DNA from: Pseudopedobacter sp044361595
Lineage (GTDB): Bacteria; Bacteroidota; Bacteroidia; Sphingobacteriales; Sphingobacteriaceae
Reading direction: 5' to 3'
Length of the DNA: 64,000 nt
Assembly: GCA_044361595.1 (NCBI GenBank)
Contig: JBIKIN010000018.1
Coordinates: 17,257 to 81,256, forward strand
Shown here: positions 53,161 through 62,637 of the stretch, one piece after another
Layout of the letters: every line of letters begins with the position of its first letter
Numbering within the stretch: position 1 is the first letter of the stretch
Position numbers and translations under genes: made by a program
The notes under the pieces: model-generated
Told to the model about the DNA's origin: nothing
Database searches by the model: none
The model's input: the letters and a program-made list of their open reading frames with translations, nothing else

Positions 53161-53520
53161 TTGAAAAAAACTGTACTAATTTTTGATGATGATGTAAATA
53201 TTTTAGAACTATGTTCTATAATTCTAACAGAATGTGGTTATCACGTAGAAACATCAGAAACATCACACGATATTATAGAGAAAGTTTCTGCTATTAAACC
53301 AGATGCTATTTTGATGGATAATTGGATTCCGGAAATTGGAGGCATAGAAGCTACCCGTTTATTAAAAAATAACGAAGAATTCAAAAATATACCTGTAATC
53401 TACTTTTCTGCTAATAACGATATCCAAATACTAACTAAACAAGCAGGTGCAGATGCACATATAGCTAAACCATTTGATTTGGAAGAATTAGAAAACTTAA
53501 TGAAATCTTTTATAGGCTAA
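53161..53520 (+). CDS. Single-domain response regulator, TTG start
   Basis: 119-residue receiver starting at a TTG codon, 12 bases after cheB. IFDDDVNILELC forms the acidic pocket; phospho-Asp53 in AILMDNWIPEIGG; Ser in IYFSANND and Lys in HIAKPFDL are present. Closes the signalling operon. No DNA-binding output, so it acts by protein contact or as phosphate sink. Confidence 0.9.
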   Translation: MKKTVLIFDDDVNILELCSIILTECGYHVETSETSHDIIEKVSAIKPDAILMDNWIPEIGGIEATRLLKNNEEFKNIPVIYFSANNDIQILTKQAGADAHIAKPFDLEELENLMKSFIG

Positions 53521-53548
53521 AAATCCTTAATTTCTTTTAAAACCGTTC

Positions 53549-54340
53549 TTAATTAAAATCCTTGTTTAAAAGTCTTTCTAAATCGGTAAAGCTAATATTC
53601 ATTTTAACTCTTCCCTGTTGTGCGTAAGAAATCTCGCCAGTTTCTTCAGATACAATTAGTGCAGTTGCATCGCTTGATTCTGTAACTCCAATTCCTGCCC
53701 TATGCCTTAATCCAAATTGCGCAGGAAGTTTATCGTTCTCTGTTAATGGCAAAATACAACTAGCCGATTTTATTTTATTTTCTGAAATAATTACGGCACC
53801 ATCATGTAAGGGACTATTTTTTTGAAAAATACTTTCTAATAAACGTTTAGATATATTTGCATTCATCATTTCTCCACTGTTTACAAAAACATCCTGATCA
53901 AAATATTTTGCAAACACAATTAAAGCACCTGTTCTATTTTTCTTTAAGGTCTTACATGCATCAACTATGGGCTTAATTTTAGCCATGTTATTTTTTTCGA
54001 GTTCTTCTTTTCTAAATATATACTTAAGCCAAGTTCTGTTTTTTAGCGATATGTTTTTTCCTATGGTAAGTAAAAATCGTCTAATCTCTTGTTGAAAAAC
54101 GACTATTAAAGCTATAAATCCAACATTTACAAAACTTTGTAAAATACCCGCAAGCAGTTTCATCTTTAATGCTTCGGTAATGAAATAAAGAATATAAATT
54201 AATATAAAACCTATAAAAATATTTACGGCTATAGTTCCTCTTATTAAGTTGTAGATATAATAAACAATAATGGCGACTAATAAAATATCGACAATGTCTA
54301 ATGGGCTTATTTCAAGAAAGCTAAAATCTAAAAACTTCAT
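53549..54340 (-). CDS. cdaA: Diadenylate cyclase CdaA (TIGR00159)
   Basis: Makes cyclic di-AMP from ATP. 263 residues: three N-terminal membrane helices (about 13-85), a linker (to about 115), then the DAC domain with DGAVIIS (180-186) and RHRAGIG (212-218), the two signature motifs. In Firmicutes CdaA controls wall and potassium balance; in Bacteroidetes its role is less known. It follows folP on the same strand by 63 bases, a gene order I recall as conserved in Bacteroidetes. Confidence 0.95.
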   Translation of the reverse strand: MKFLDFSFLEISPLDIVDILLVAIIVYYIYNLIRGTIAVNIFIGFILIYILYFITEALKMKLLAGILQSFVNVGFIALIVVFQQEIRRFLLTIGKNISLKNRTWLKYIFRKEELEKNNMAKIKPIVDACKTLKKNRTGALIVFAKYFDQDVFVNSGEMMNANISKRLLESIFQKNSPLHDGAVIISENKIKSASCILPLTENDKLPAQFGLRHRAGIGVTESSDATALIVSEETGEISYAQQGRVKMNISFTDLERLLNKDFN

Positions 54341-54403
54341 AAAGCAAATTAAGAAAAATTATATGTTTTAATCATGAATGAGAAGATAAACTTATTAATA
54401 TAA

Positions 54404-55255
54404 CTACTTTAGAAAAGCTAACAATTTAACTACTTCCCTCGCCTCTTTCACATCATGAACCCTTAAAATACTTGCTCCGTTTAACAAAGCGATAGTGTTT
54501 AAAACTGTTGTACCGTTTAAAGCTTCATTTGCATCAATAGCTAATGTTTTATAAATCATGCTTTTTCTCGATAATCCTGCTAATAATGGAAAACCTAAAC
54601 TCCTAAAATTTTCTAATTGTTTAAGTAATTCAAAATTTTGAGTAATATTTTTGGCAAAGCCAAAACCTAAATCTAAGACTATATCTTTAACTCCAGCTTG
54701 CTGAAGTTGAGCTATTTTAATAGAGAAATAGTGAGTTAAATCGCCAATTAAATCATCATAATGAACCAAATTTTTCATGCTTTGCGGTGTACCTTTCATG
54801 TGCATTAAAATATAAGGAACGCCTAAATCACCTACAGTTTTAAACATTTCAGCATCAAAATTTCCACCAGAAATATCATTGATGATATGTGCTCCGTTTT
54901 GTATGGCCTCTTTGGCAATGCTTGCTCTAAAAGTATCTACAGAAACAACCGCTTCAGGAAAATGATTTGCAATTAATTTTACAGCTGGTATTAATCTTTG
55001 CTTTTCTTCTTCCACAGAAATATCAGTTGCACCTGGCCGACTAGAATATGCGCCTAAATCTAAAATATCTGCACCTTCGGTAAGCATTTTTTCTGCTTGT
55101 ATTAAAATCTCTTTTTCTGATTGTGTTCTGCTTCCTTCAAAAAAAGAATCGGGAGTAATATTTAAAATTCCCATCACCTTTGGTGTAGATAAATCTAATA
55201 TTTTACCTCCTACATTTAAGGATGTCTTTATCTGAAAAAATGTATCTTTAGCCAT
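54404..55255 (-). CDS. folP: Dihydropteroate synthase
   Basis: Condenses p-aminobenzoate with 6-hydroxymethyl-7,8-dihydropterin pyrophosphate in folate synthesis; target of sulfonamides. 283 residues, full length. Signatures: VMGILNITPDSFFEGSRT near 26, DLGAYSSRPGA, SVDTFRASIAKEA, INDISGGNFD, LDLGFGFAK and LAGLSRKSMI. First gene of a pair with cdaA. Divergent from the DUF1599 gene. Confidence 0.96.
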   Translation of the reverse strand: MAKDTFFQIKTSLNVGGKILDLSTPKVMGILNITPDSFFEGSRTQSEKEILIQAEKMLTEGADILDLGAYSSRPGATDISVEEEKQRLIPAVKLIANHFPEAVVSVDTFRASIAKEAIQNGAHIINDISGGNFDAEMFKTVGDLGVPYILMHMKGTPQSMKNLVHYDDLIGDLTHYFSIKIAQLQQAGVKDIVLDLGFGFAKNITQNFELLKQLENFRSLGFPLLAGLSRKSMIYKTLAIDANEALNGTTVLNTIALLNGASILRVHDVKEAREVVKLLAFLK

Positions 55256-55312
55256 CTATTTTTTCAGCAAAATAGATATTATTTCATCATTATAACAAGT
55301 ATATATTCAATT

Positions 55313-55855
55313 TTGGCAAATAATACATCAATAGAATACGACGCAGTAATTAAGGTTTGTAAAGATCTTTTTATCAAAAAAACAACCGATTACGGCACAG
55401 CATGGCGCATTTTAAGACCATCATCCATTACCGATCAAATATTTATCAAAGCACAACGCATTCGTACTTTAGAAGAAAAAAAAGTAAGTAAAGTAGGCGA
55501 AGATATTATTGGCGAATATATTGGCATTATTAATTATTGCGTAATTGCTATGATGCAATTAGAGCTTTCTCAAGATGCTCCGCAAGAACTAAACCCCGCC
55601 GAGGTTGCTGTTAATTTTGACCAAAAAGTACTAGAAACTAAAGAATTAATGCTTGCTAAAAACCATGATTATGGCGAAGTATGGCGAGACATGAGAGTGA
55701 GTTCTTTAACCGACTTAATTCTAATGAAAATTTTAAGAGTTAAACAAATAGAAGATAACAAAGGCAAAACTTTAGCATCCGAAGGAGTGTTTGCTAACTA
55801 TCAAGATATGATTAATTACTCCATTTTTGCCCTAATAAAGTTAGGGGTTTCTTAA
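55313..55855 (+). CDS. DUF1599 domain protein
   Basis: 180 residues made of two similar halves, each with a D-Y-G-x-x-W-R motif: TTDYGTAWRILRPSSITDQI near 25-42 and HDYGEVWRDMRVSSLTDLIL near 118-137. Both halves end in a similar hydrophobic helix (IGIINYCVIAMMQL, QDMINYSIFALIKL). This internal duplication is characteristic of DUF1599, a nucleotide-related domain of unknown activity common in Bacteroidetes. The start is probably the TTG at 55313, since no ATG precedes the conserved region. Nine bases before the BT_3928-type gene. Confidence 0.82.
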   Translation: MANNTSIEYDAVIKVCKDLFIKKTTDYGTAWRILRPSSITDQIFIKAQRIRTLEEKKVSKVGEDIIGEYIGIINYCVIAMMQLELSQDAPQELNPAEVAVNFDQKVLETKELMLAKNHDYGEVWRDMRVSSLTDLILMKILRVKQIEDNKGKTLASEGVFANYQDMINYSIFALIKLGVS

Positions 55856-55864
55856 AAATAACAA

Positions 55865-57028
55865 ATGACACAAAATAGCACCAAACTTATTTGGCTAACC
55901 CGTTATTTGGTGGGTTTATTATTTATTTTTTCTGGTTTAATTAAATTGAATGACCCTTTAGGTTTCTCTTATAAACTAGAAGAGTATTTTGAAGTATTTC
56001 ATGTTGTTTTCTTAAATCCATTAGCATTATTTATCTCTGTTACCCTTTGCGCCTTAGAAGTTATTTTAGGTTTATTTTTGTTAACAGGCTTTTATGCTAA
56101 AAAAGTAGCTTGGGGTTTATTATTGTTAATTGTATTTTTCACATTCTTAACCTTTTACTCGGCAGCCTTTGACGTAGTGAAAACCTGTGGTTGCTTTGGC
56201 GATGCTATTCCATTAACGCCTTGGCAATCTTTTACTAAAGATTTAATTTTATTGGTGTTAATAATATATATTTTTATCAACAAGAATAGTATTCAATCAA
56301 TTTCAGATCAGCAAAAAACTATCAAAACAACCAGTGTAGTTTTTGTAATTTTACCAATTCTATTTGGCTTATACAGTATTACCTTTTTACCTATTCTAGA
56401 TTTTTTACCTTATAAAGAGGGCGCAAATATTATTGAGTCGATGAAAATTCCAGAAGGTGCCCCACAAGACGAATTTGAAATTATATATACCTTAAAAAAT
56501 AAAAATACTGGAGAGAAAAAAGAGATAAACGACAAAGATTATATTGCTACAAAAATTTATGCCGATACCAATTGGGTTCTAGAATCTTCATCAGAACCTA
56601 CACTCATCAAAGAGGGTTTCCAGCCTAAAATTAAAGATTTAAATGTTTTTGACTCGCAAGGCGTATCTTATACTCAAGAAATATTCGATAATCCTTATTA
56701 TAACCTAGTTGCTGTAGGCTGGAAATTGGATAAAACCAACAAAAAGGCTTTGGGTGATATTAATGCACTTGCTATAAATGCGAAGGAAAACTTTAATACA
56801 AGGAGCGTTTTTTTAACCTCTAACTCGCCACAAGACGCAGAAACAATAGTTAAAGAGTTAAAGTTATTGCCAGATGTTTTCTTTGCTGATGCTGTTCCGT
56901 TGAAAAGCATGGTAAGATCTAATCCCGGATTAATGCTAATTAAAGAAGGCGTAGTGATAAAAAAATGGCCATCAACAGCATTGCCAAGTTATGATGATTT
57001 AGTAAAAAACTATTTATCTAAGCCTTAA
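55865..57028 (+). CDS. BT_3928-family (DoxX/MauE-like) membrane protein
   Basis: 387 residues. N-terminal four-helix DoxX/MauE-like membrane domain (WLTRYLVGLLFIFSGLIKLNDPLGFSYKL; TCGCFGDAIPLTPWQSF with a CxCF pair suggesting redox chemistry), another helix near 165, and a C-terminal soluble domain of about 190 residues. Recognised as the BT_3928 family, conserved in Bacteroidetes next to DUF1599. Its stop overlaps the permease start by one base (TAATG), so translation is coupled. Confidence 0.82.
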   Translation: MTQNSTKLIWLTRYLVGLLFIFSGLIKLNDPLGFSYKLEEYFEVFHVVFLNPLALFISVTLCALEVILGLFLLTGFYAKKVAWGLLLLIVFFTFLTFYSAAFDVVKTCGCFGDAIPLTPWQSFTKDLILLVLIIYIFINKNSIQSISDQQKTIKTTSVVFVILPILFGLYSITFLPILDFLPYKEGANIIESMKIPEGAPQDEFEIIYTLKNKNTGEKKEINDKDYIATKIYADTNWVLESSSEPTLIKEGFQPKIKDLNVFDSQGVSYTQEIFDNPYYNLVAVGWKLDKTNKKALGDINALAINAKENFNTRSVFLTSNSPQDAETIVKELKLLPDVFFADAVPLKSMVRSNPGLMLIKEGVVIKKWPSTALPSYDDLVKNYLSKP

Positions 57029-58086
57029 TGTTAAAATATTTACTACACAAATTAGCTTATGGCTTTGCCGTTTTGTTTGGTGTAGTAGTTATTGTATTTT
57101 TCTTATTTAACATCTTACCATCTGATCCAGCCCGAATGACCCAAGGGCAACGCTCAGATGTGCAATCGCTTGAAGCAGTAAGAAAAGAGTTTGGTTTAGA
57201 TAAACCGATATCAACTCAGTTTTTGATGTATTTGAACGATTTATCACCTATCGCAATCCATCAAAAAGATAGTACTACACAAGCTAAATATCATTATCAA
57301 AAGATATTAAGCATTAACCAAAATCAAGTTTTAGCTCTAAAAATTCCCTATTTAAGGCGCTCTTACCAAACCAAAAGAGAAGTAACTAGCATTTTAGCGC
57401 AAACTGTGCCAAATACTTTTATTTTGGCAATCTCGGCGATGGTATTTGCCAGCATTATTGGGATAATTTTAGGTGTTTTAGCTGCAGTTTATAAAAACAC
57501 ATGGATAGATCAATCGGCTATTGCTGCTTCTATTTTAGGCATTTCTGCTCCTTCTTTCTTCGCTGGGATTATTATAGCATGGTTTTTTGGCTTTTTGCTA
57601 AGTCCGTACACAGGTTTAAATATGAGCGGTAGTTTATACGATTATGACCCTTTCCGTGGCGAAGTTCTAGTTTTAAAAAACTTGATCTTACCAGCACTTA
57701 CATTAGGACTAAGACCTCTTGCTATTATTATGCAGCTAACACGCTCAGAAATGTTAGATGTTTTACAAAGAGATTTTATCCGTACTGCAAAGGCAAAAGG
57801 CTTAAGCCAATATCAAATTATCATTAAACACGCATTAAGAAATGCATTAAATCCAGTAGTTACAGCAATCTCGGGCTGGTTTGCCTCCCTATTGGCAGGT
57901 TCTTTTTTTGTAGAGTATATTTTTGGATTTAATGGATTAGGTAAAGCAACTGTAGATGCATTAGAATTTGCCGATTTACCGGTAATTATGGGTTCCATTT
58001 TGTTTATTGCATTTGTATTTATCATTATTAATATATTATCAGATTTACTTTATGCAATTTTAGACCCACGGGTTAAATTGAACTAG
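57028..58086 (+). CDS. ABC transporter permease, DppB/OppB type
   Basis: Inner-membrane permease of 352 residues with about six helices. The N-terminal LAYGFAVLFGVVVIVFFLFNILPSDPA and the REFGLDKPIS-type segment (RKEFGLDKPISTQFLMYL) are hallmarks of oligopeptide permeases. The EAA loop is RTAKAKGLSQYQIIIKHALRNALNP. A periplasmic insertion (about 75-125) is longer than usual. No partner permease, ATPase or binding protein is nearby, so its system is scattered or it pairs with genes elsewhere. Confidence 0.9.
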   Translation: MLKYLLHKLAYGFAVLFGVVVIVFFLFNILPSDPARMTQGQRSDVQSLEAVRKEFGLDKPISTQFLMYLNDLSPIAIHQKDSTTQAKYHYQKILSINQNQVLALKIPYLRRSYQTKREVTSILAQTVPNTFILAISAMVFASIIGIILGVLAAVYKNTWIDQSAIAASILGISAPSFFAGIIIAWFFGFLLSPYTGLNMSGSLYDYDPFRGEVLVLKNLILPALTLGLRPLAIIMQLTRSEMLDVLQRDFIRTAKAKGLSQYQIIIKHALRNALNPVVTAISGWFASLLAGSFFVEYIFGFNGLGKATVDALEFADLPVIMGSILFIAFVFIIINILSDLLYAILDPRVKLN

Positions 58087-58098
58087 GTTAGAAAAATA

Positions 58099-58638
58099 AT
58101 GACAAAATTAAGTAATCCACTTGAAGGCATTCCCAATAAAAAAATATTCTTAATTGGATTTATGGGCTGCGGGAAAAGTAAGCTAGGTAAAGCATTAGCC
58201 AACAAATTAGAAGTGCCTTTTTTAGATTTAGATACTTTGGTAGAAACCATCAATCAACAAAGTATTCCACAGTTATTTGAAAATTTAGGCGAAGAAGGTT
58301 TTAGATTGAAAGAAAAAGAAGCTTTGCAACAATCGGCTATGGATAGTAATGCCATTATTGCAACAGGCGGTGGAGCGCCTTGTTTTTTTGATAATATGGA
58401 TTGGATGAACAAGAACGGAATTACTGTTTTTATTGATAGTCCTGTAAAAGTGCTAGCCGATAGACTGATTAATGCAAGAGTTGAACGTCCGCTAGTAAAG
58501 GGAAAATCGTTACAAGAACTGATAGAATTTATTGAAGCTAAATTGACTGAACGCCGACCTTTTTATGAGCAAGCCCAAGTTGTTATTAAAGGTGTTGATT
58601 TAAATGCCGAAATGTTGATTGAAGCTCTTAAATCGTAA
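58099..58638 (+). CDS. aroK: Shikimate kinase
   Basis: Phosphorylates shikimate on the route to chorismate. 179 residues, about ten longer at the N-terminus than E. coli AroK. Walker A GFMGCGKSK (20-28); LDLDTLVE with the shikimate-binding Asp; FRLKEKEAL; the GGGAP loop near 90; and the lid RPLVKG. Thirteen bases after the permease gene, so probably in the same operon, though functionally unrelated. Confidence 0.95.
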   Translation: MTKLSNPLEGIPNKKIFLIGFMGCGKSKLGKALANKLEVPFLDLDTLVETINQQSIPQLFENLGEEGFRLKEKEALQQSAMDSNAIIATGGGAPCFFDNMDWMNKNGITVFIDSPVKVLADRLINARVERPLVKGKSLQELIEFIEAKLTERRPFYEQAQVVIKGVDLNAEMLIEALKS

Positions 58639-58661
58639 TCAATTTACCAAAACACCGAGTT

Positions 58662-59465
58662 TTATCTGATAGTAGCCGTCACAATTTCGCTAGTATGTGC
58701 CGAAAAATATCCTAAAGCCCCGTTATTGAAATTAGAATTGGGATTTGCTGGCGCAGTAGGCGGTCCTCCGTTTCCAGAAATTTGGGAGATAGAGAAAAAA
58801 TATTTGTAAATATTTTGATCTATACATTGAAACTCCAACTTAATTACATCATTTGCTTTTAATTCAGGGTCGCTATTAAAAATGGTGTTTTTAACCACAT
58901 TACCATCATTAAATCTATCTTCCTCAACATAATATCCACTTCTTAATTCGTTATTTACAGTAAGTAAAGAGTTATAAAAATTACGCACATTTACAGGGTC
59001 TTTATAGTTTATTTGTACAAATTTTTGTGTGCTACCAAAAAAGGTTAGCTCTGTAATAGACAAAGAATCTAAAGGTACTTTACTAGGCATGGTAGAAAAT
59101 GCTGTGTAAGTAACTCCATTTACCGATACGTTTACTGTATACTTTTTATTTTGTTTTCCTGCAAAAGCCGGAGTAGCATAAGTGCCACTAAAGGTTGTGG
59201 GTGAAGCGGTATAAGTAGGCCCACCTTCTTCGCTAATAGTAACTAACGCATTTGTAATTGGAACAATTGAGTTATCCTCGGTAAAGGGCTTAGTTTGTGT
59301 AATAACTACAGTTTGTTGTTCAAACTGATCAGATACATTTGCTTCTATTACCACCACGGGTTGAGCGTTTTTTAGCTCTAAATCAATCACATCTTCGCAA
59401 GAAGATAAAAGTGATATGATTAAAGCAAAAAGAATGTTTATTTTAACGATTTGAAGTTTTCTCAT
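58662..59465 (-). CDS. DUF4249 lipoprotein
   Basis: 267 residues. The lipoprotein signal ends at the Cys in LLSSCEDVI (about residue 23). The mature start (DLELKNAQPVVVIEANVSDQ), the ALVTISEEGGPTYTASPTTFSGTYATP region and YFFSISQISGNGGPPTAPAN near the end are typical DUF4249. Such proteins pair with a TonB receptor of the carboxypeptidase-regulatory type and probably act as its surface partner. Three bases after the receptor gene. Confidence 0.88.
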   Translation of the reverse strand: MRKLQIVKINILFALIISLLSSCEDVIDLELKNAQPVVVIEANVSDQFEQQTVVITQTKPFTEDNSIVPITNALVTISEEGGPTYTASPTTFSGTYATPAFAGKQNKKYTVNVSVNGVTYTAFSTMPSKVPLDSLSITELTFFGSTQKFVQINYKDPVNVRNFYNSLLTVNNELRSGYYVEEDRFNDGNVVKNTIFNSDPELKANDVIKLEFQCIDQNIYKYFFSISQISGNGGPPTAPANPNSNFNNGALGYFSAHTSEIVTATIR

Positions 59466-59468
59466 GGC

Positions 59469-61811
59469 TTAAAATTTAAAATTCCAGGTTACAGAAGGTA
59501 TTAAACCAAATAAATTGGTTCTAACTACTTGAGTTTTATTGGCGTTTTCTGGATCTTCTCTAAAATCTATTGCAAAGGCATTTTTTCTGGCATAAGCATT
59601 ATAAATACTAAAAGACCAGCTAGATTGATATTTCTTATTAGGGACAATTTTAGGTTCTAAATTAGCAGCTAAATCTAAACGATGGTAAGCTGGAGCTCTG
59701 TATGCATTCCTTTCAGAATAATAAAAAACGGTTGAACCATTAAGTTGATATTTTCCGTTTGGATAGGTTACTGCATTACCAGTATTGTAAACAAAAGTAG
59801 AGGAGAATGTCCATCTTTTACTAGCCTTATAAATACCTACTACCTCAACATCATGTGTGCGGTCTTGCAAAGCATTAAACCAATTGCCTTGATTTATTAA
59901 ATCAAACTGACGCTCTGTTTTAGATAAGGTATAACCTACCCAGCCATTAAAATCACCATATTTTTTCTTTAAAAATAGTTCAATACCATAAGACCGCCCT
60001 TGGCCGTAAACTAAATCTGCTTCAACGTTTTGGTTTCCTCTTAAATCTGTTCCACTTCTGTAATCGATCTGATTTTGCATTTTTTTGTAATAAACCTCGG
60101 CCGAAAACTCATAATTATCGTTCTTGAAATTATTGAAATAGCCTAAGGAAAACTGATCAGCAATTTCGGGCTTGGTATTGTTACTGTTCATAATGTATAA
60201 ATCTGTAGGCGACGTAGCCGTTGAGTTAGACATTAAATGTAAGTTTTGTGTATTTCTAGTAAATGAACCTTTTAGGGCTTTATTTTCTGATAATTGCAAA
60301 CTAGCCGAGATACGTGGTTCTAGATTAAAATAATTAACAACAGTTTCTCCAGCTTTGTAGGTCTTTGTTTCAGTAATATTTCCATCTGTATCGTAGCTGT
60401 TAAAAGTTCCAGCGCCAAATAGGGTAAAATTGCTAAATCTAGCGCCATAAACAACATTCAATTTATCGTTAACGGTCCACTCATCAGAAATATAAGCGGC
60501 AACCTCTGCCCCTTTTCTGTTTTGGATAGTGATTTGATTTACGCTAGAATTTCCATCAGAGGTTAATCTGCCAGGCTCGATAGTATGATAAATAGCATTT
60601 AAACCAAATTTTAAAGTGTGATCGTTATTTGCAGCAAGCTGAAAATCCTGTTTGAAGTTATAATCCTTTATTGATGAGTTTACTTGGAAATTATTATCCG
60701 CTAATAGGTTTTCAATTTTGTAATCGTACTTACTATATATTAGAGATGTGTTAGAAAATAGTTTATTAGAAAATAAATGATTCCACCTTAATGTTCCTGT
60801 AGCGTTGCCCCACTCAAACCCAAAAGTATTACTTAAGCCTAGTTTGTCTCTACCAAAATACCCCGATAGATAAAGTGTATTTTTATTGTCTATCTGATAA
60901 TTTGCCTTGGCATTAAAATCGTAAAAGAAAAGGGTGTTATTTCTAATAGAAGTATCTGGAGCAAAAGCTAAAAAAGCATCGGCGTAGGTTCTTCTTCCGC
61001 TAATCATAAAAGAACTTTTATCTTGTTTAAAAGGCCCTTCTACTTTTAATCTCGATGCAATTAATCCTATACCACCTTCTACAGTATAATCTTTTTTGTT
61101 ACCATCGTTCATTTTAATATCTAAAACAGACGATAACCTACCTCCATATTGCGAAGGCATTCCTCCTTTGTAAACGGTAACATCTTTAATGGCATCTGAG
61201 TTAAAAGTGGAGAAGAAGCCTAACAAATGCGATGCATTATAAACCGGAGCCTCGTCTAATAAAATTAGATTTTGGTCCACTGCTCCTCCTCTTACATAAA
61301 AGCCACTATTCCCTTCGCCGGCAGATGAAATCCCAGGCAATAGTTGCAATGTCTTTAAAATATCACGCTCGCCAAATAAAACTGGAATGCTATTTATTTC
61401 TTTTACATTTAATTTTTGCACACCCATTAACGGATTTACAACATTTTCATTTTTCTTTTCTGCACTAACAATAACCTCAGTTAGCTCATTAGTTGATGTT
61501 AATGAAATATTAATTTGATTATCCTTATCTATTTTTACCTCTTTAATTTGAGTTTGGTAACCTACATAACTATAAATCACTTTATAATCGCCAGCTGCTA
61601 AACTAATGGAGTAAAAACCATAGGCATTGGTAACAGCACCCATATTTTTTAAACCCATAATTTGTATAGAAGCTCCAATTAATGTTTCTCCTGTGCTATT
61701 ATCCTTTATTATACCACTAAGTGTAATATTTTTTTGTGCTAAAGCATTTTGGCTTAACACCATTGTGATGAAGAGAAAAAGAGCGTAGTATATTATTTTA
61801 TTTTTTTTCAA
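59469..61811 (-). CDS. TonB-dependent receptor with carboxypeptidase-regulatory domain
   Basis: 780-residue outer-membrane receptor. Signal peptide about 1-25 (ending NALAQ). CarboxypepD_reg-like domain (ITLSGIIKDNSTGETLIGASI, about 29-115), plug domain (about 125-230; GFYVRGGAVDQNLILLDEAPVYNASHLLGFFS), then the beta barrel ending in a terminal Phe (VTWNFKF). Imports a nutrient with TonB energy. Paired with DUF4249 rather than SusD, and no anti-sigma or sigma factor gene adjoins, so substrate cannot be named. Confidence 0.92.
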   Translation of the reverse strand: MKKNKIIYYALFLFITMVLSQNALAQKNITLSGIIKDNSTGETLIGASIQIMGLKNMGAVTNAYGFYSISLAAGDYKVIYSYVGYQTQIKEVKIDKDNQINISLTSTNELTEVIVSAEKKNENVVNPLMGVQKLNVKEINSIPVLFGERDILKTLQLLPGISSAGEGNSGFYVRGGAVDQNLILLDEAPVYNASHLLGFFSTFNSDAIKDVTVYKGGMPSQYGGRLSSVLDIKMNDGNKKDYTVEGGIGLIASRLKVEGPFKQDKSSFMISGRRTYADAFLAFAPDTSIRNNTLFFYDFNAKANYQIDNKNTLYLSGYFGRDKLGLSNTFGFEWGNATGTLRWNHLFSNKLFSNTSLIYSKYDYKIENLLADNNFQVNSSIKDYNFKQDFQLAANNDHTLKFGLNAIYHTIEPGRLTSDGNSSVNQITIQNRKGAEVAAYISDEWTVNDKLNVVYGARFSNFTLFGAGTFNSYDTDGNITETKTYKAGETVVNYFNLEPRISASLQLSENKALKGSFTRNTQNLHLMSNSTATSPTDLYIMNSNNTKPEIADQFSLGYFNNFKNDNYEFSAEVYYKKMQNQIDYRSGTDLRGNQNVEADLVYGQGRSYGIELFLKKKYGDFNGWVGYTLSKTERQFDLINQGNWFNALQDRTHDVEVVGIYKASKRWTFSSTFVYNTGNAVTYPNGKYQLNGSTVFYYSERNAYRAPAYHRLDLAANLEPKIVPNKKYQSSWSFSIYNAYARKNAFAIDFREDPENANKTQVVRTNLFGLIPSVTWNFKF

Positions 61812-62004
61812 AATGAATTTGCTTTGTAAACGTTTTAATAAAATTAATGCAAAAATGGTTTAAATATTTTTAGTTAATTAAGCTGAAATTATAAATGGCA
61901 AATTAATTACAAATAGAAAAACATATAATTTTTACATTAAAAATATTAGGTATAAACAAATTATGTTTTACTTCGTTTAAAAAATTATTAAAAAATTAAA
62001 AATT

Positions 62005-62520
62005 ATGAAAAAACAAGCTTCTTTACTAATTGCAATTGTATTATTCTTAGGATTTACGGTTAATGCACAAACAGATAAGAGTAAAAGACCTAGCCCGCCC
62101 GCTGTGGCAACACAAACATTAAAATCTGGGGCAGTGGTTACTATAAGTTATAGTCAACCTTCTTTAAAAGGTAGAGCGCTTGGTAAAGATATTGCACCTT
62201 TTGGAAAAGTATGGCGTACAGGAGCTAACGAGGCTACTGTTTTTGAAACCACTCAAGACCTTAAAATAGGCAACAATACCTTACCAGCTGGTAAATATGG
62301 ATTATACACAATACCAGGAGAAAAAGAATGGACGGTAATTTTCAATAAAACTTGGAAACAATGGGGTACAGTTTACAAAGAAACAGAAGATGCTTTAAGA
62401 GTTACTGCAAAATCAGAAAAATCAGAAAAAACGATAGAACAAATGACTTTTGCAATTGATAAAAGTGGAGAAGTTCAATTACTTTGGGGCGATGTAGAAG
62501 TTGAATTCAAAATAAAATAA
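62005..62520 (+). CDS. DUF2911 secreted protein
   Basis: 171 residues. Signal peptide about 1-21 (ending VNAQ). The domain shows the DUF2911 pattern: VTISYSQPSLKGRALGKDIAPFGKVWRTGANEAT, LPAGKYGLYTIPGEKEWTVIFNK and MTFAIDKSGEVQLLWGDVEV at the end. It is a compact beta-sandwich exported by many Bacteroidetes, function unknown. Monocistronic with a clear terminator. Confidence 0.9.
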   Translation: MKKQASLLIAIVLFLGFTVNAQTDKSKRPSPPAVATQTLKSGAVVTISYSQPSLKGRALGKDIAPFGKVWRTGANEATVFETTQDLKIGNNTLPAGKYGLYTIPGEKEWTVIFNKTWKQWGTVYKETEDALRVTAKSEKSEKTIEQMTFAIDKSGEVQLLWGDVEVEFKIK

Positions 62521-62539
62521 GAGTAAATATTTTCTTTTA

Positions 62540-62572
62540 AAAAGCGGTAGAAAAAACACTACCGCTTTTTTT
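62540..62572 (+). terminator. Terminator after DUF2911 gene
   Basis: Perfect 11-bp stem AAAAGCGGTAG / CTACCGCTTTT with an 8-nt loop, followed by a T run. Confidence 0.9.
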
Positions 62573-62637
62573 ATTTCATTTTTTTAGATAGAATTTTTTA
62601 AATTGTAATATCCAATTATCTAAAAAACAAATTATCT

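Noticed and set aside
51384..53520. Complete chemotaxis operon
   Set aside because: CheA, CheW, MCP and a classical receiver-containing CheB are absent.
59469..61811. SusC/SusD polysaccharide utilisation locus
   Set aside because: The receptor is paired with DUF4249, not SusD, and no glycan enzymes or regulators adjoin.
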